A stretch of DNA of 64,000 bases, taken from contig NZ_JACCBP010000001.1 of NCBI RefSeq assembly GCF_013408655.1, positions 1,116,001-1,180,000 of the forward strand. Reading direction: 5' to 3'. Both the position numbers and the translations under genes were made by a program. The notes under the pieces were generated by a model, which made no database searches, had not been told where the DNA came from, and saw only the letters and a list, made by a program, of their open reading frames with translations. The DNA comes from Pigmentiphaga litoralis. Its GTDB lineage: Bacteria; Pseudomonadota; Gammaproteobacteria; Burkholderiales; Burkholderiaceae_B. Positions 16,481-25,055 of the stretch are shown piece after piece (position 1 is the first letter of the stretch; every line of letters begins with the position of its first letter).

Positions 16481-17962
16481 ATGGCGCTGTCCATCGATAC
16501 CTTGCCGCCGGCCGCGGCCCACCGCGCATCCGGCCCGGCTGGCGACAGCCTCCTGATCCGCGGCGCGCAGGCCATTCTGACCGGCCTGCCGGACGCGGGC
16601 GCGCGCAGTCCTGCGCGCGACATCCGTGTTCGTGAAGGCCGCATCCACGCCATTGGCACGCTGGCGCCCGAGCCGGGTGAACGCGTGCTGGACGCAAGCG
16701 ACTGTGTCGTGTATCCGGCCTGGGTCAACACCCACCACCACCTGTTCCAGTCCCTGCTCAAAGGGGACCCGCTGGGTATTAACGTCTCGCTGATGCCCTG
16801 GCTGACGGCGATTCCGTTCCGCTATCGCCCGGCCTTTGACGAGTCGCGCTTCCGGACCGCGGCGCGTATCGGTCTGGTCGAGCTGGCCCTGTCGGGGTGC
16901 GCAACGGTTGCGGATCACAACTATCTGTATGCCCCGGGTCTGGGCTTCGACACCTCCGAGATCCTGTTTGAGGAAGCGGACCGGCTGGGCCTGCGCTTCG
17001 TGTTGTGCCGGGGCGGCCAGACCCGGGTGCGGCAGGTCGAAGACAGCCTGCCCGCGTCCTTGCGGCCGGAACGGTTCGAGAACTACCTGGCCGACGTCGA
17101 ACGCCTGGCTTCCAGGTATCACGATCCTGCGCCGGACGCGCGGCGCAAGGTTGTGCTGGCGCCGACCAATCCCCTGCACGGTGTCGATGCGGGGCAGTTG
17201 CGCGAAAGCGCCGCGTTCGCGCGCGGCCTGGGGCTGCGCATGCATACCCATCTGTCCGAAACCGTGTCCTACCAGGATGACGCGCATCGGATCGCGGGCA
17301 AGTCGGCGGTGCAATATTGCGCCGACAACGGCTGGGTCGGCAGCGACGTGTCGTTTGCCCATCTGGTCAAGCTGCAAGCCGAAGAAATCGACTTGCTTGG
17401 CGCCACGGGCACTGGTGTTGCCCATTGCGCGCAGTGCAACGCCCGCCTGGGCAGCGGCATTGCGCCGGTCGAAGCGCTGGAAGCCGCTGGCGCCAAGGTG
17501 TCGATCGGTGTCGACGGCGCGGCATCGAACGAAGCGGCCGACATGTATTCGGAAGTCCATACGGCCTGGCTGATGCAGCGGGCCAAGGAAGGCGAATGGA
17601 CGCGTGCCCGCCTGCACGGCGGTGAAGGCGAAGCCGGCCGCAACCGCACGACGGTGGAAGACGTGGTGCGCTGGGCGACCGCGGGCGGGGCCGATGTGCT
17701 CGGCCTGACCGACCTGGGCCGCATCGAAGTCGGACGCGTGGCTGACCTGGCGCTGCACGCGGTCGATGCGCCGCGCCACTTCGGCCTGCATGACCTGGGC
17801 ATTGCCCCGGTTGCGTCAGGCGGCGGACGCGTCAAGGCCTTGCTGGTCGGGGGCAAGCAGATCGTGGATGACGGCGCGCTGGCCGGGCTGGATGTCGATG
17901 CCCTGCGGCGCGAGGCGCGGCAAGCCGTGGCCTGGATGCGGGAGCATGCGACGCCGCTGTGA
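16481..17962 (+). CDS. Amidohydrolase superfamily deaminase, 8-oxoguanine deaminase-like
   Basis: A 493-residue cytosolic metal-dependent hydrolase of the AtzA/TrzN/guanine-deaminase group. Metal ligands are visible in order: NTHHHLFQSL, MHTHLSETVSY, SFAHLVKL and GVDGAASNEAADM (the Asp). VAHCAQCNARLGSGIAPV between the third and fourth motifs is typical of 8-oxoguanine and related purine/pyrimidine deaminases. The N- and C-terminal beta domains (DIRVREGRIHAIG; VADLALHAVDAPRHFG) are complete. It follows the binding-protein gene by four bases, suggesting import and deamination of the same heterocycle. A rho-independent terminator follows at 17984. Confidence 0.85.
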   Translation: MALSIDTLPPAAAHRASGPAGDSLLIRGAQAILTGLPDAGARSPARDIRVREGRIHAIGTLAPEPGERVLDASDCVVYPAWVNTHHHLFQSLLKGDPLGINVSLMPWLTAIPFRYRPAFDESRFRTAARIGLVELALSGCATVADHNYLYAPGLGFDTSEILFEEADRLGLRFVLCRGGQTRVRQVEDSLPASLRPERFENYLADVERLASRYHDPAPDARRKVVLAPTNPLHGVDAGQLRESAAFARGLGLRMHTHLSETVSYQDDAHRIAGKSAVQYCADNGWVGSDVSFAHLVKLQAEEIDLLGATGTGVAHCAQCNARLGSGIAPVEALEAAGAKVSIGVDGAASNEAADMYSEVHTAWLMQRAKEGEWTRARLHGGEGEAGRNRTTVEDVVRWATAGGADVLGLTDLGRIEVGRVADLALHAVDAPRHFGLHDLGIAPVASGGGRVKALLVGGKQIVDDGALAGLDVDALRREARQAVAWMREHATPL

Positions 17963-17981
17963 TGGCGGCATCGCCGTACCC

Positions 17982-18758
17982 TTAACGCCCGCCGAAGTTT
18001 GGCGGGCGTTTTTCCAGGCGCGCCCGGATGCCCTCGGTCTTGTCTTCCGTGGCGAACAGCAACTGGAAAGCCTTGCGCTCGAACGCCAGCCCGGCGTCCA
18101 GTCCCACCTCCATGCCGTGCAGCACCGATTCCTTGATCGCCCGCACGGCATGGATCGGCAGGTCGGCAATGCGGCCTGCCAGGGCCAACGCGGTGGACTC
18201 CACTTCCGTGTCGGCCACCAGATCACTAACCAGCCCCATCGCATACGCCTGGTCCGCGTGGATCGTTGAACCCGTCAACAACATGCGCATGCCGCGGAAC
18301 TTGCCCACGGCGCGGGTCAGGCGCTGCGTCGCCCCGCCACCCGGCATCAAGCCCAGCAGCACTTCGGGCTGGGCGAAACGCGCGCCCTGCCCGGCCACGA
18401 TCATGTCGGCGTGCATCGCCAACTCGCATCCGCCGCCCAGCGCGTGGCCGCTCACGGCGGCGATCACGGGCTTGCGGCAGCCTGCAATCGCCTGCCACAG
18501 CCGGCCCATGTCGCGGCCTGCCACCTCGGTCGGTGTCGCGTCCACGTATTCCGTCAGGTCCGCGCCGGCGCAAAAAGCGCGTTCATTGCCGGTGATCACG
18601 ATGGCCCGCACGGTGTCGTCGGCATCCAGCTCGATAAAGCGGCGAGCCAGCGCATGACGCAGTTCAAGATTGAGCGCGTTCAATACGTCCGGCCGGTTCA
18701 GCCGGAGCCACGCCACGCCCGGCGCCGGCCTTGTCAGTTGCAGGACATCGTGGCTCAC
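17982..18758 (-). CDS. Enoyl-CoA hydratase/isomerase (crotonase family)
   Basis: A 258-residue crotonase. The oxyanion-hole segments are AFCAGADL (61-68) and HALGGGCELA (105-114), and the two catalytic Glu of hydratases are present (E112 in GGGCE and E132 in QPEVLLG). The C-terminal FATEDKTEGIRARLEKRPPNF is typical of enoyl-CoA hydratases. It probably hydrates an enoyl-CoA in the pathway of the operon. The start is GTG at 18758, overlapping the stop of the upstream amidohydrolase gene (GTGA). Its final codons also encode a terminator for the opposite strand. Confidence 0.9.
   Translation of the reverse strand: MSHDVLQLTRPAPGVAWLRLNRPDVLNALNLELRHALARRFIELDADDTVRAIVITGNERAFCAGADLTEYVDATPTEVAGRDMGRLWQAIAGCRKPVIAAVSGHALGGGCELAMHADMIVAGQGARFAQPEVLLGLMPGGGATQRLTRAVGKFRGMRMLLTGSTIHADQAYAMGLVSDLVADTEVESTALALAGRIADLPIHAVRAIKESVLHGMEVGLDAGLAFERKAFQLLFATEDKTEGIRARLEKRPPNFGGR
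17984..18013 (+). terminator. Rho-independent terminator of the deaminase gene, inside the convergent CDS end
   Basis: AACGCCCGCC at 17984-17993 pairs perfectly with GGCGGGCGTT at 18001-18010 around a 7-base loop, then further T residues. It lies 22 bp after the deaminase stop on the plus strand and overlaps the last ten codons of the minus-strand enoyl-CoA hydratase gene. Confidence 0.8.
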
Positions 18759-19597
18759 AGTCCCAGCACCCGCTCGGCATTGCCGTGCATGATCTTTTCC
18801 ATGACCTCGTCCTTGTACCCAAGCTCCTGCCATTCCCGCAGAATGCGTTCGTACGGCAGGCTGGGATAGTCGCTGCCGAACATGATCTTGTCCTGCAGAC
18901 GACCCCGGATATCCACCTTCAGGTTGCCGGGAAAGTGTTTGGGCGCCCAGCCCGACATCTCCCAGTACACATTGCCCTTGTGCAGCGCCACGGCCGTCGT
19001 CTCGTCCACCCAGGGCCATCCGGGGTGCGCCATCACGATCTTCAGGGCCGGAAAATCCGCGGCCAGATCGTCGATCGCGTCCGGATGCGCATGGCGGATC
19101 CGCGCGCCCATCCCGCCTGGCATGCCGGCGCCCATTCCCGTCGTCCCCACGTCGATCATCACCGCGGCGCCCAGTTGCGCCAGTTCTTCGAACAGCGGAT
19201 AGAAGCGCCGGTCGTTGACCGCGAAGTGCTGCATGATCGGGTGGAAGTGAAAGCCGATAAAGCCCAGCTCCCGCATCGCATGCCGCGCTTCGCGGATCGC
19301 CAGTTCGCCCTTGAACGGATCCAGCGTGCCCCAGCACTGGATGACACGCTGCGGATGCCGCTTCCACATGCCATGCACATAGTCGTTGGTGCATGGCGGT
19401 GTCGCCACCGTGGTCTCCAGATCCAGCGCGACCAGGCAGGCTTCGACACCGGCCGTGGTGAACTCGTCGATCACGGCTTCTTCGGTCTTGCCGACCCAGT
19501 GCCGTTTCCAGTAGGTGGCCAGCGCCTCGACATACGGGCCCTGGGCGTCGATCCAGGTCTGGGTGCCGGGGTAGCAATGCAGGTCGATGATTCTCAT
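18755..19597 (-). CDS. Amidohydrolase family 2 (ACMSD-like) protein
   Basis: A 280-residue TIM-barrel metal hydrolase or decarboxylase of the ACMSD/2,3-dihydroxybenzoate-decarboxylase superfamily. Motifs visible are IDLHCYPG at the N-terminus (D-x-H), IGFHFHPIMQHF in the middle, VMAHPGWPW (metal His) and MFGSDYPSLPYERI (the catalytic Asp). Family members include non-oxidative aromatic-acid decarboxylases and lactonases; the reaction here is unknown. The start at 19597 lies 25 bp after the AMP-ligase stop, and the stop overlaps the hydratase gene start, so it sits inside the catabolic operon. Confidence 0.85.
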   Translation of the reverse strand: MRIIDLHCYPGTQTWIDAQGPYVEALATYWKRHWVGKTEEAVIDEFTTAGVEACLVALDLETTVATPPCTNDYVHGMWKRHPQRVIQCWGTLDPFKGELAIREARHAMRELGFIGFHFHPIMQHFAVNDRRFYPLFEELAQLGAAVMIDVGTTGMGAGMPGGMGARIRHAHPDAIDDLAADFPALKIVMAHPGWPWVDETTAVALHKGNVYWEMSGWAPKHFPGNLKVDIRGRLQDKIMFGSDYPSLPYERILREWQELGYKDEVMEKIMHGNAERVLGL

Positions 19598-19622
19598 GGC
19601 AGGTCTCGATGCAAAAAAGAAT

Positions 19623-21278
19623 TCAGGAAGGGGTGCTGGCGGTCGATGCCAAGGTCGCGGCGATCTGTTCGCCCAATGCTTTCTTTGACACCTTGCCGAA
19701 CGTCGACACCGGAAAATCCGCAACGATTTCCAGCCGTTCAGGCAGCTTGAACTTGGCGATTTCCTTGGTCAGCAGAAAGTCCACCAAGGCCTTCAAGGTC
19801 AGGTCGCGTCCGCGTTTCAGGATGACGAAGGCGCACATGCGTTCGCCCAGGTCAGGGTCGGGCATGGGCACGCACGCCACGTTCTGCACCGATGGGTGCA
19901 TCAGGATCAGGTTTTCGATTTCTTCGGCACTGATCTTTTCGCCGCCCCGGTTGATCAGGTCTTTCTTGCGCCCTTCCACCACATAGTTGCCGGATGGATG
20001 CTGCCGCATCAGGTCGCCCGACCGATAGAAGCCATCGGGCGTGAACTGGCGCGCGTTGTACTCGGGCACCCCGTAATAGCCGCGCAGCGTGTACGGCCCG
20101 CGGCAGGTCAGCTCGCCAACCTCCCCCATCGGCACTTCGCGCCCTTCTTCGTCCAGCAGCAGGATTTCGTCGTCCTCGCACACGGGGCGGCCGCAGGTTT
20201 CCAGCTTCACGTCATCGGGATCGTCAAATCGCACGAACATCAGCACGCCTTCCGACATGCCAAAGTTTTCCTGCACGAAGGCGCTCGGAATCAGCTCGCG
20301 GGTCCGCAGGCGCACTTCCGGCTGCATGCGCTGCCCGCCGCTCTGGATCTGCCGCAAGGATGTCAGGTCGTACTTGCCGATGGCCGGATCGTTGATCAGC
20401 CGGATCAGCAAGGCCGGCACCACCTTCAGGTGCGTTACCTTGTGCTGCTGGATCAACGCAAACATTTCTTCCGGCTTCGTATTGCCATGCAGGACCACCT
20501 TGCCCCCGGCAAACAGAAAGCCCTGGATACCCGGGCAGGCCAGCGGCAGGTTGTGCGCGATCGGCAGCACCAGCAGCAGGACCGAATCGCGTTCCACATG
20601 CGCCACCACCGACGCCGCGCGCGAGTTGTAGGCGTAATCGTTGCCGGTGCGCGGGATCAGCTTCGGAATGCCGGTCGTGCCGCCCGATAGTTGAAAGATG
20701 CAAGGATCTGCCGGGTCGATATGCAGCGCGCCGAGCGCCGACGCGGGCCGGGTGGCCGGCCGGGCGATCAGTTCCTGCAAGCCCACTTCGCCTTCGCCCG
20801 GCGTGCCCAGCACGATGCGGAAGCGCAGCGTGGGCTGTTCTGCCTGCACTCGCGTGATCACGGGCGCAAACGCAAAGCTGCCCTGGGTTTCGGGATACAC
20901 GCAAGTGGTTGCGCCCGACAACTGCACGAACTGGCTGATCTCCGCATAGCGGTGGGTCACCAACGCAGCAATCGGTATGGCGCCGATCTTCTGCAGCGCG
21001 AAGTACAGGATCACGAACTCGGCCACGTTGGGCAGGGTCGGCACGACCCGGTCCTGCGGCTGCAGGCCCAGGTCCAGCAGATTCAGCGCCAGGTTGGTCG
21101 ACGCGCGGTCCAGCGCTTCGTAGGTGTACTGACGATCGCCATCCACCAAGGCAATGCGGTCGGCAAAGGTCGCAAACACGGTGGAAAATTCTTCGGCAAG
21201 CGACTTGTCGCGCCAATAGCCCTTGGCGCGGTAGCGCGCGGCATCGGCATCGGGAAAAGAAACGAATCCTGGCAGCAT
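19623..21278 (-). CDS. Aryl-acid AMP ligase / (2,3-dihydroxybenzoyl)adenylate synthase-like, salicylate-type code
   Basis: A 551-residue ANL-superfamily enzyme with strong EntE/DhbE likeness from RYRAKGYWRD onward. The P-loop is LSGGTTGIPKLIPRTGNDY (198-216), A5-type FGMSEG is at 339-344, and the hinge and A8 regions are FYRSGDLMR and RKKDLINRGGEKISAEEIEN. The catalytic Lys is near FPVSTFGKVSKKAL. The aryl pocket has H242-N243, Cys248 where DhbE has Ser240, and Leu346 where DhbE has Val337. Published specificity rules associate Cys/Leu at those sites with salicylate rather than 2,3-dihydroxybenzoate. No carrier protein or siderophore gene is near, so CoA-ester formation for catabolism is the likelier role (inference). 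GGAGG supports the ATG. Confidence 0.85.
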   Translation of the reverse strand: MLPGFVSFPDADAARYRAKGYWRDKSLAEEFSTVFATFADRIALVDGDRQYTYEALDRASTNLALNLLDLGLQPQDRVVPTLPNVAEFVILYFALQKIGAIPIAALVTHRYAEISQFVQLSGATTCVYPETQGSFAFAPVITRVQAEQPTLRFRIVLGTPGEGEVGLQELIARPATRPASALGALHIDPADPCIFQLSGGTTGIPKLIPRTGNDYAYNSRAASVVAHVERDSVLLLVLPIAHNLPLACPGIQGFLFAGGKVVLHGNTKPEEMFALIQQHKVTHLKVVPALLIRLINDPAIGKYDLTSLRQIQSGGQRMQPEVRLRTRELIPSAFVQENFGMSEGVLMFVRFDDPDDVKLETCGRPVCEDDEILLLDEEGREVPMGEVGELTCRGPYTLRGYYGVPEYNARQFTPDGFYRSGDLMRQHPSGNYVVEGRKKDLINRGGEKISAEEIENLILMHPSVQNVACVPMPDPDLGERMCAFVILKRGRDLTLKALVDFLLTKEIAKFKLPERLEIVADFPVSTFGKVSKKALGEQIAATLASTASTPS

Positions 21279-21339
21279 GGGAATGCCTCCGTGCAAATTG
21301 ATCAGGCGATAAATCGGGTCAGGCGGCCTGCGAGTCAGG

Positions 21340-22101
21340 TCAGGTCGATGCCGTGAACCCGCCATCGATCACAACGATTTCACCGGTCACGAAACGATTG
21401 CCTTCCAGCAGGTTCAGCATCGTTTCGGCCACGTCGTCCGCCGTCACGCAGCGGCGCAGCGGCGTGGCGCGCGCGCGTTTGCCCATCAGGTCGTCGTACT
21501 TGTCGCCCAGCATGCGTTCCATCCAGTCGCCTTCCATCCAGCCCGGCGCGACCGCATTCACGCGAATGTCGGGGCCCAGGTTCCAGGCCAGCGTCTTGGT
21601 CAGGTTCACGACCGCGGCCTTGCTCGCGGCGTAGGGCAAGGGTTGCGGGCCCGGCCGCAGGCCAACAATGCTGGCCGTGTTGACGATGGCAGGCGCCGTG
21701 CCTCGGCGCAGCAGCGGCACGGCAGCCCGCGTCACCTGGAACAGGCCGCGCACATTGACGGCAAAGGTCCGGTCCCACTCGTCCAGGTCCAGGCTTTCCA
21801 GGTCCTTTACCTTCCAGGTGGCTGTGGTGCCCGCGTTGTTGATCAAGGCGTCCAGGTGCCCGAACCGTTCACCCACCTGCGCCACCATCGCCCGCACCGC
21901 GGCTTCATTGCTGACGTCGCACTGCACCAGCAACGTGTCGGCGCCCAGACTGCGCGCTTCGTCGGCGCAAGCGCGCGCCGCGGCCTCGCTCGACGCATAG
22001 TTGATGGCCACGTCGTAGCCCGCCCGTGCCAGCGCCAGCACGGCGCTGCGTCCGATACCTGTTGCGCCGCCCGTAACCAGCGCTTTTTTCCTGTCTGTCA
22101 T
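21340..22101 (-). CDS. SDR family oxidoreductase (FabG-like)
   Basis: A 253-residue classical SDR: TGGATGIGRS (residues 10-19), CDVSN, LINNAGTTATW, the active-site Ser in NTASIVGL, YAASKAA for Tyr/Lys, and the C-terminal VTGEIVVIDGGFT typical of FabG and 3-hydroxyacyl dehydrogenases. NAD(P)-dependent alcohol/ketone interconversion on an intermediate of the operon is inferred. It lies between the Bug receptor (91 bp upstream) and the AMP ligase (61 bp downstream). Confidence 0.9.
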   Translation of the reverse strand: MTDRKKALVTGGATGIGRSAVLALARAGYDVAINYASSEAAARACADEARSLGADTLLVQCDVSNEAAVRAMVAQVGERFGHLDALINNAGTTATWKVKDLESLDLDEWDRTFAVNVRGLFQVTRAAVPLLRRGTAPAIVNTASIVGLRPGPQPLPYAASKAAVVNLTKTLAWNLGPDIRVNAVAPGWMEGDWMERMLGDKYDDLMGKRARATPLRRCVTADDVAETMLNLLEGNRFVTGEIVVIDGGFTAST

Positions 22102-22192
22102 GACTGCCCTTTTGATGATGTGACGACGAATGACGGCCTGCGGCGCGTGTGCCGCAATGGCGATTCAAGCAATGCAATGCCGCGCAAAAGCG

Positions 22193-23254
22193 CTACTGCG
22201 GCGACAGCCCCAGGTCGGCGACGACCTTGCGCCATACCGCCTGCTGGTCCTTCAGATAGGCGCCCAGGTCCCCCGGCGACCCGGCTTGCGGATACACCCC
22301 AAGCTCGGCAAAACGGGCGACCATCTCTGGCAACTGCACGACCTTGTTGACGTCGCGGTTGACCTGCTCCACCACGGCGGCGGGGACGCCCGCCGGCGCA
22401 AAGATGCCGAACCAGCCGATCGATTCAAAGTCGGGGACGGTCTCGGCCACGGTGGGAATGGTCTCGAAGCCCGGCAGGCGCGTTTTGGAGGTCACGGCCA
22501 GCGGGCGGAACTTGCCTGCCTTGACGTGCTGCATCAGCGCCGGCAGGCCATCGATCGTGACGGCCGCATCGCCGCCCAGCAGCGCGGTAATGGCAGCGGG
22601 CGATCCGCTGTAGGGCACGGTGAACAGGCCCATGCCGGTCGCGCGGCTCAGGACTTCGCCCGTCAGGTGCGGCACCGAATGGGTCTGCGCGGCAGCAAAG
22701 TTGACCTTGCCTGGCTGCGCCTTGCCCGCCGCCACCAGGTCCGCCAGCGTATGGACGCTGGAGGTGGACGGCACCACGACCATCATCGGGCTGGTCCCCA
22801 CCATGGCGATGGGCGCGACGTCGTTCATGCTGAATTGCGGCTGGCGGTACAGGAGCGGCGTCAGGGTCGCCACGGCGGCGGGCACAAAGCCCAGCGTGTA
22901 GCCGTCGGCCGGGGACCGCACCAGGGTCGACATGCCCGGGATCCCCCCGGCGCCGGCGCGGTTTTCGACCACGACGGCCTGGCCCCAGGCCATCGACAGC
23001 TTGTCGCCCACCAGCCGGGCAATGACATCAGGCGCCGCGCCCACCGGGAACGGCACGATCAGCCGCACCGGCTTGGTTGGCCAGGCCGCGCCCGGCGTGG
23101 CAGCGGACGCGGCCCCCGGTGCGGCAGCTTGCGCCGATACGCCCATCGGCAGGGACGCGAGCGCAACGGCGGCAAGCGCCGCCGCCAGGCTCGTCACGCG
23201 CGGCAGGGAGAACAATCGGGAGGTAAAGCAGGACAGTCCGGCAAGGCGGGGCAT
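22193..23254 (-). CDS. Bug family tripartite tricarboxylate transporter receptor
   Basis: A 353-residue periplasmic binding protein. After a signal peptide (hydrophobic stretch ending near VSAQAAA) come the Bug hallmarks WPTKPVRLIVPFPVGAAPDV, VVVENRAGAGGIPG, ADGYTLGFVPAAV and VPYSGSPAAITALLGGD. A start seven codons upstream (23275) also exists; the ATG at 23254 is preferred because AGGAG lies seven bases before it. No TctA/TctB membrane genes are adjacent, which is common for this expanded family. It leads the operon divergent from a LysR gene. Confidence 0.9.
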   Translation of the reverse strand: MPRLAGLSCFTSRLFSLPRVTSLAAALAAVALASLPMGVSAQAAAPGAASAATPGAAWPTKPVRLIVPFPVGAAPDVIARLVGDKLSMAWGQAVVVENRAGAGGIPGMSTLVRSPADGYTLGFVPAAVATLTPLLYRQPQFSMNDVAPIAMVGTSPMMVVVPSTSSVHTLADLVAAGKAQPGKVNFAAAQTHSVPHLTGEVLSRATGMGLFTVPYSGSPAAITALLGGDAAVTIDGLPALMQHVKAGKFRPLAVTSKTRLPGFETIPTVAETVPDFESIGWFGIFAPAGVPAAVVEQVNRDVNKVVQLPEMVARFAELGVYPQAGSPGDLGAYLKDQQAVWRKVVADLGLSPQ

Positions 23255-23390
23255 GGCGTGTCTCCTGGTCTTCATTGCCGCGTGATCGCGGTCTGGAGCG
23301 GACTATGTCATGGCGACCCGATTGCAAATAGATGGCAGAATCGTCAAGGCGATACGGTTTTCGCATCCCCCGAACCCAAGGCAAATGCCC

Positions 23391-24278
23391 ATGAAACTCA
23401 ATCAACTGCGCGATATGGTTGCGATTGCGGACAAGGGCAGCCTGCGGGCGGCCGCGCGCTTCCTGGGCCTGGCGCAGCCGGCGCTGACGCGCAGCGTCCG
23501 GGCGCTGGAACATGAACTGGGCACCACCTTGTTCGAGCGCGATGCCCGCGGCATGGTGCTGACGCCGCGCGGGCAACTGTTCTACCAGCGCGCCAAGGCG
23601 GTGGTGAACGAATTGCGGCGGGCCCGCGAAGAAATCGAGCAGACCAGCGGCGACATGCACGGCACCGTGGTCGCGGGCCTGTCGATCATGCCGCACGTCG
23701 GGATGCTGCCGCAGGCCCTGCCCGCGTTCCGGCGGCAATTCCCGAACGTCACGCTCAAGGTAATCGAAGGCCTGTATCCCGCCATGGAAGCCGGCCTGCG
23801 GGACGGCAGCATCGACTTCTACGTGGGCGCGTCCCCCCGGGTGCCACCGGCGCCCGGACTGCTGGAAGAACGCTGGTTCGACAACACCCGCACCATCGTG
23901 GGCCGCAAGGGGCATCCGCTGGCCCGCGCCACGTCGATCCGCGATCTGGCCAGCGCCGACTGGGCGACGACCTCGGTCGACTACAACGCGACCGAAGACC
24001 TGGAAGCGCTTTTCACCCGCTACGGCATGGGCGCGCCGCGCGTCATGCTGCAGGCCGACTCCGCCATGTCGGTCATGGTGGCGGTGGCCTATGGCGATTT
24101 GCTTGCGATCCTGCCCGTCCAATGGAACGAATTTCCGTTAGCGCAAGAAATGCTTCAGGTGATTCCGATCGAAGAGGTATTGCCAGCGCCTGCGATTGGG
24201 TGTATCCGACGCCCGGATTTGCCCCTCACCCCAGCGGCAGAGGCGTTTTGCGACCTGCTGCGTCGGCATTCCGGTTGA
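23391..24278 (+). CDS. LysR family transcriptional regulator
   Basis: A 295-residue regulator with N-terminal HTH MKLNQLRDMVAIADKGSLRA, AQPALTRSVRALEHELGTTL and ARGMVLTPRGQLFYQRAK. The effector domain follows (VVAGLSIMPHVGMLPQALPAF; DFYVGASPRVPPAPGLL). It resembles the TsaR/CbbR-like group. It is transcribed divergently from the Bug/SDR/AMP-ligase/amidohydrolase/hydratase operon across a 136-bp gap and is the likely activator of that operon. An ATG two codons upstream (23385) is an equally possible start. Confidence 0.9.
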   Translation: MKLNQLRDMVAIADKGSLRAAARFLGLAQPALTRSVRALEHELGTTLFERDARGMVLTPRGQLFYQRAKAVVNELRRAREEIEQTSGDMHGTVVAGLSIMPHVGMLPQALPAFRRQFPNVTLKVIEGLYPAMEAGLRDGSIDFYVGASPRVPPAPGLLEERWFDNTRTIVGRKGHPLARATSIRDLASADWATTSVDYNATEDLEALFTRYGMGAPRVMLQADSAMSVMVAVAYGDLLAILPVQWNEFPLAQEMLQVIPIEEVLPAPAIGCIRRPDLPLTPAAEAFCDLLRRHSG

Positions 24279-24422
24279 GTGGAAAAGCGTGTAAATGTAA
24301 GGGTTCTTCTTAAACCCGCTGCGTCAAATTCCTAGCAATTCGCAGGCATCCCCCGTCAAAAAACTGTAACTCCGGCGATCCGTAACATTTTTTCACGCGT
24401 CTTTTGTTAGAATCCGTCCGGG

Positions 24423-24479
24423 CTTGTAGCTGATTGCAGCAGCAAGTCTGGTCACCGCCTCGTAAGCCGCGAGTTTTTT
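24423..24479 (+). promoter_or_regulatory. Leader hairpins with T run before the NlpC/P60 gene
   Basis: CTTG-TA-GCTG-ATTG-CAGC-AG-CAAG (24423-24446) folds into a symmetric hairpin. It is followed by a short CTCG/CGAG stem (24459-24473) and six T residues. The arrangement resembles a weak attenuator ahead of the ATG at 24505, but the second stem is only four pairs. Confidence 0.3.
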
Positions 24480-24504
24480 GTCCCTTCTGACGGTACCCCC
24501 CACA

Positions 24505-25035
24505 ATGGTTGTTCGCGTTATTTCCGGCGCCCTGTTCCGCGCCGTCCGGTTTCACCTTCCTGCAACAATTGCCCTGCTGACCGCCCTGATGGCCGCTCCT
24601 GCGTATGCAGTGACCGAGCGCCAAGCCGATGCCGAGCCCCGCCTGTCGATCCGCGAACGCGTGGTCCAGACGGCCGAATCCTGGATCGGCACCCCCTATG
24701 TCTGGGGTGGCGACAATCCCGAAGATGGTTTCGATTGCAGCGGACTCGTCCGATTCGTGTTCCAGCAAACGCTGGGGATGGACCTGCCGCGCATCGCCAA
24801 GCAGCAGCGCAAGACGGGCACCGCCGTCGCCAGCAACCAGATGAAGCCCGGCGACCTGGTGTTCTTCAACACCCGCCGCGACCCCGGTTCACATGTCGGC
24901 ATCTACCTGGGCGGCAACCAGTTCCTGCACGCCCCTTCCCGCGGGTCCGAAGTGCGCGTCGACGACATGCACAACTCGTACTGGAAGCGCCGCTTTACCG
25001 GCGCGCGCCGCCTGATCTCGGCCACCCTGCCCTAA
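24505..25035 (+). CDS. C40 family peptidase (NlpC/P60), exported cell-wall hydrolase
   Basis: A 176-residue secreted protein. The signal peptide spans residues 1-35, with hydrophobic TIALLTALMAAPAYA. The NlpC/P60 domain (about 52-172) has the catalytic Cys78 in DGFDCSGLV, His130 in GSHVGIYLG and a third polar residue His142 in FLHAPSRG. PYVWGG and MKPGDLVFF are standard family motifs. It probably cleaves peptidoglycan cross-links or D-Glu-mDAP stems in the periplasm. The ATG at 24505 gives a normal signal peptide. A strong terminator follows. Confidence 0.9.
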   Translation: MVVRVISGALFRAVRFHLPATIALLTALMAAPAYAVTERQADAEPRLSIRERVVQTAESWIGTPYVWGGDNPEDGFDCSGLVRFVFQQTLGMDLPRIAKQQRKTGTAVASNQMKPGDLVFFNTRRDPGSHVGIYLGGNQFLHAPSRGSEVRVDDMHNSYWKRRFTGARRLISATLP

Positions 25036-25055
25036 GCGCACGCAGCATGAAAAAA

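Noticed and set aside
17982..18758. Crotonase with a missing catalytic Glu
   Set aside because: On closer alignment both Glu residues (in GGGCE and QPE) are present, so normal hydratase chemistry is possible.
19623..21278. Siderophore biosynthesis locus built around the EntE-like ligase
   Set aside because: No isochorismate synthase, isochorismatase, carrier or NRPS genes nearby; the neighbours are transport and CoA-type catabolic enzymes.
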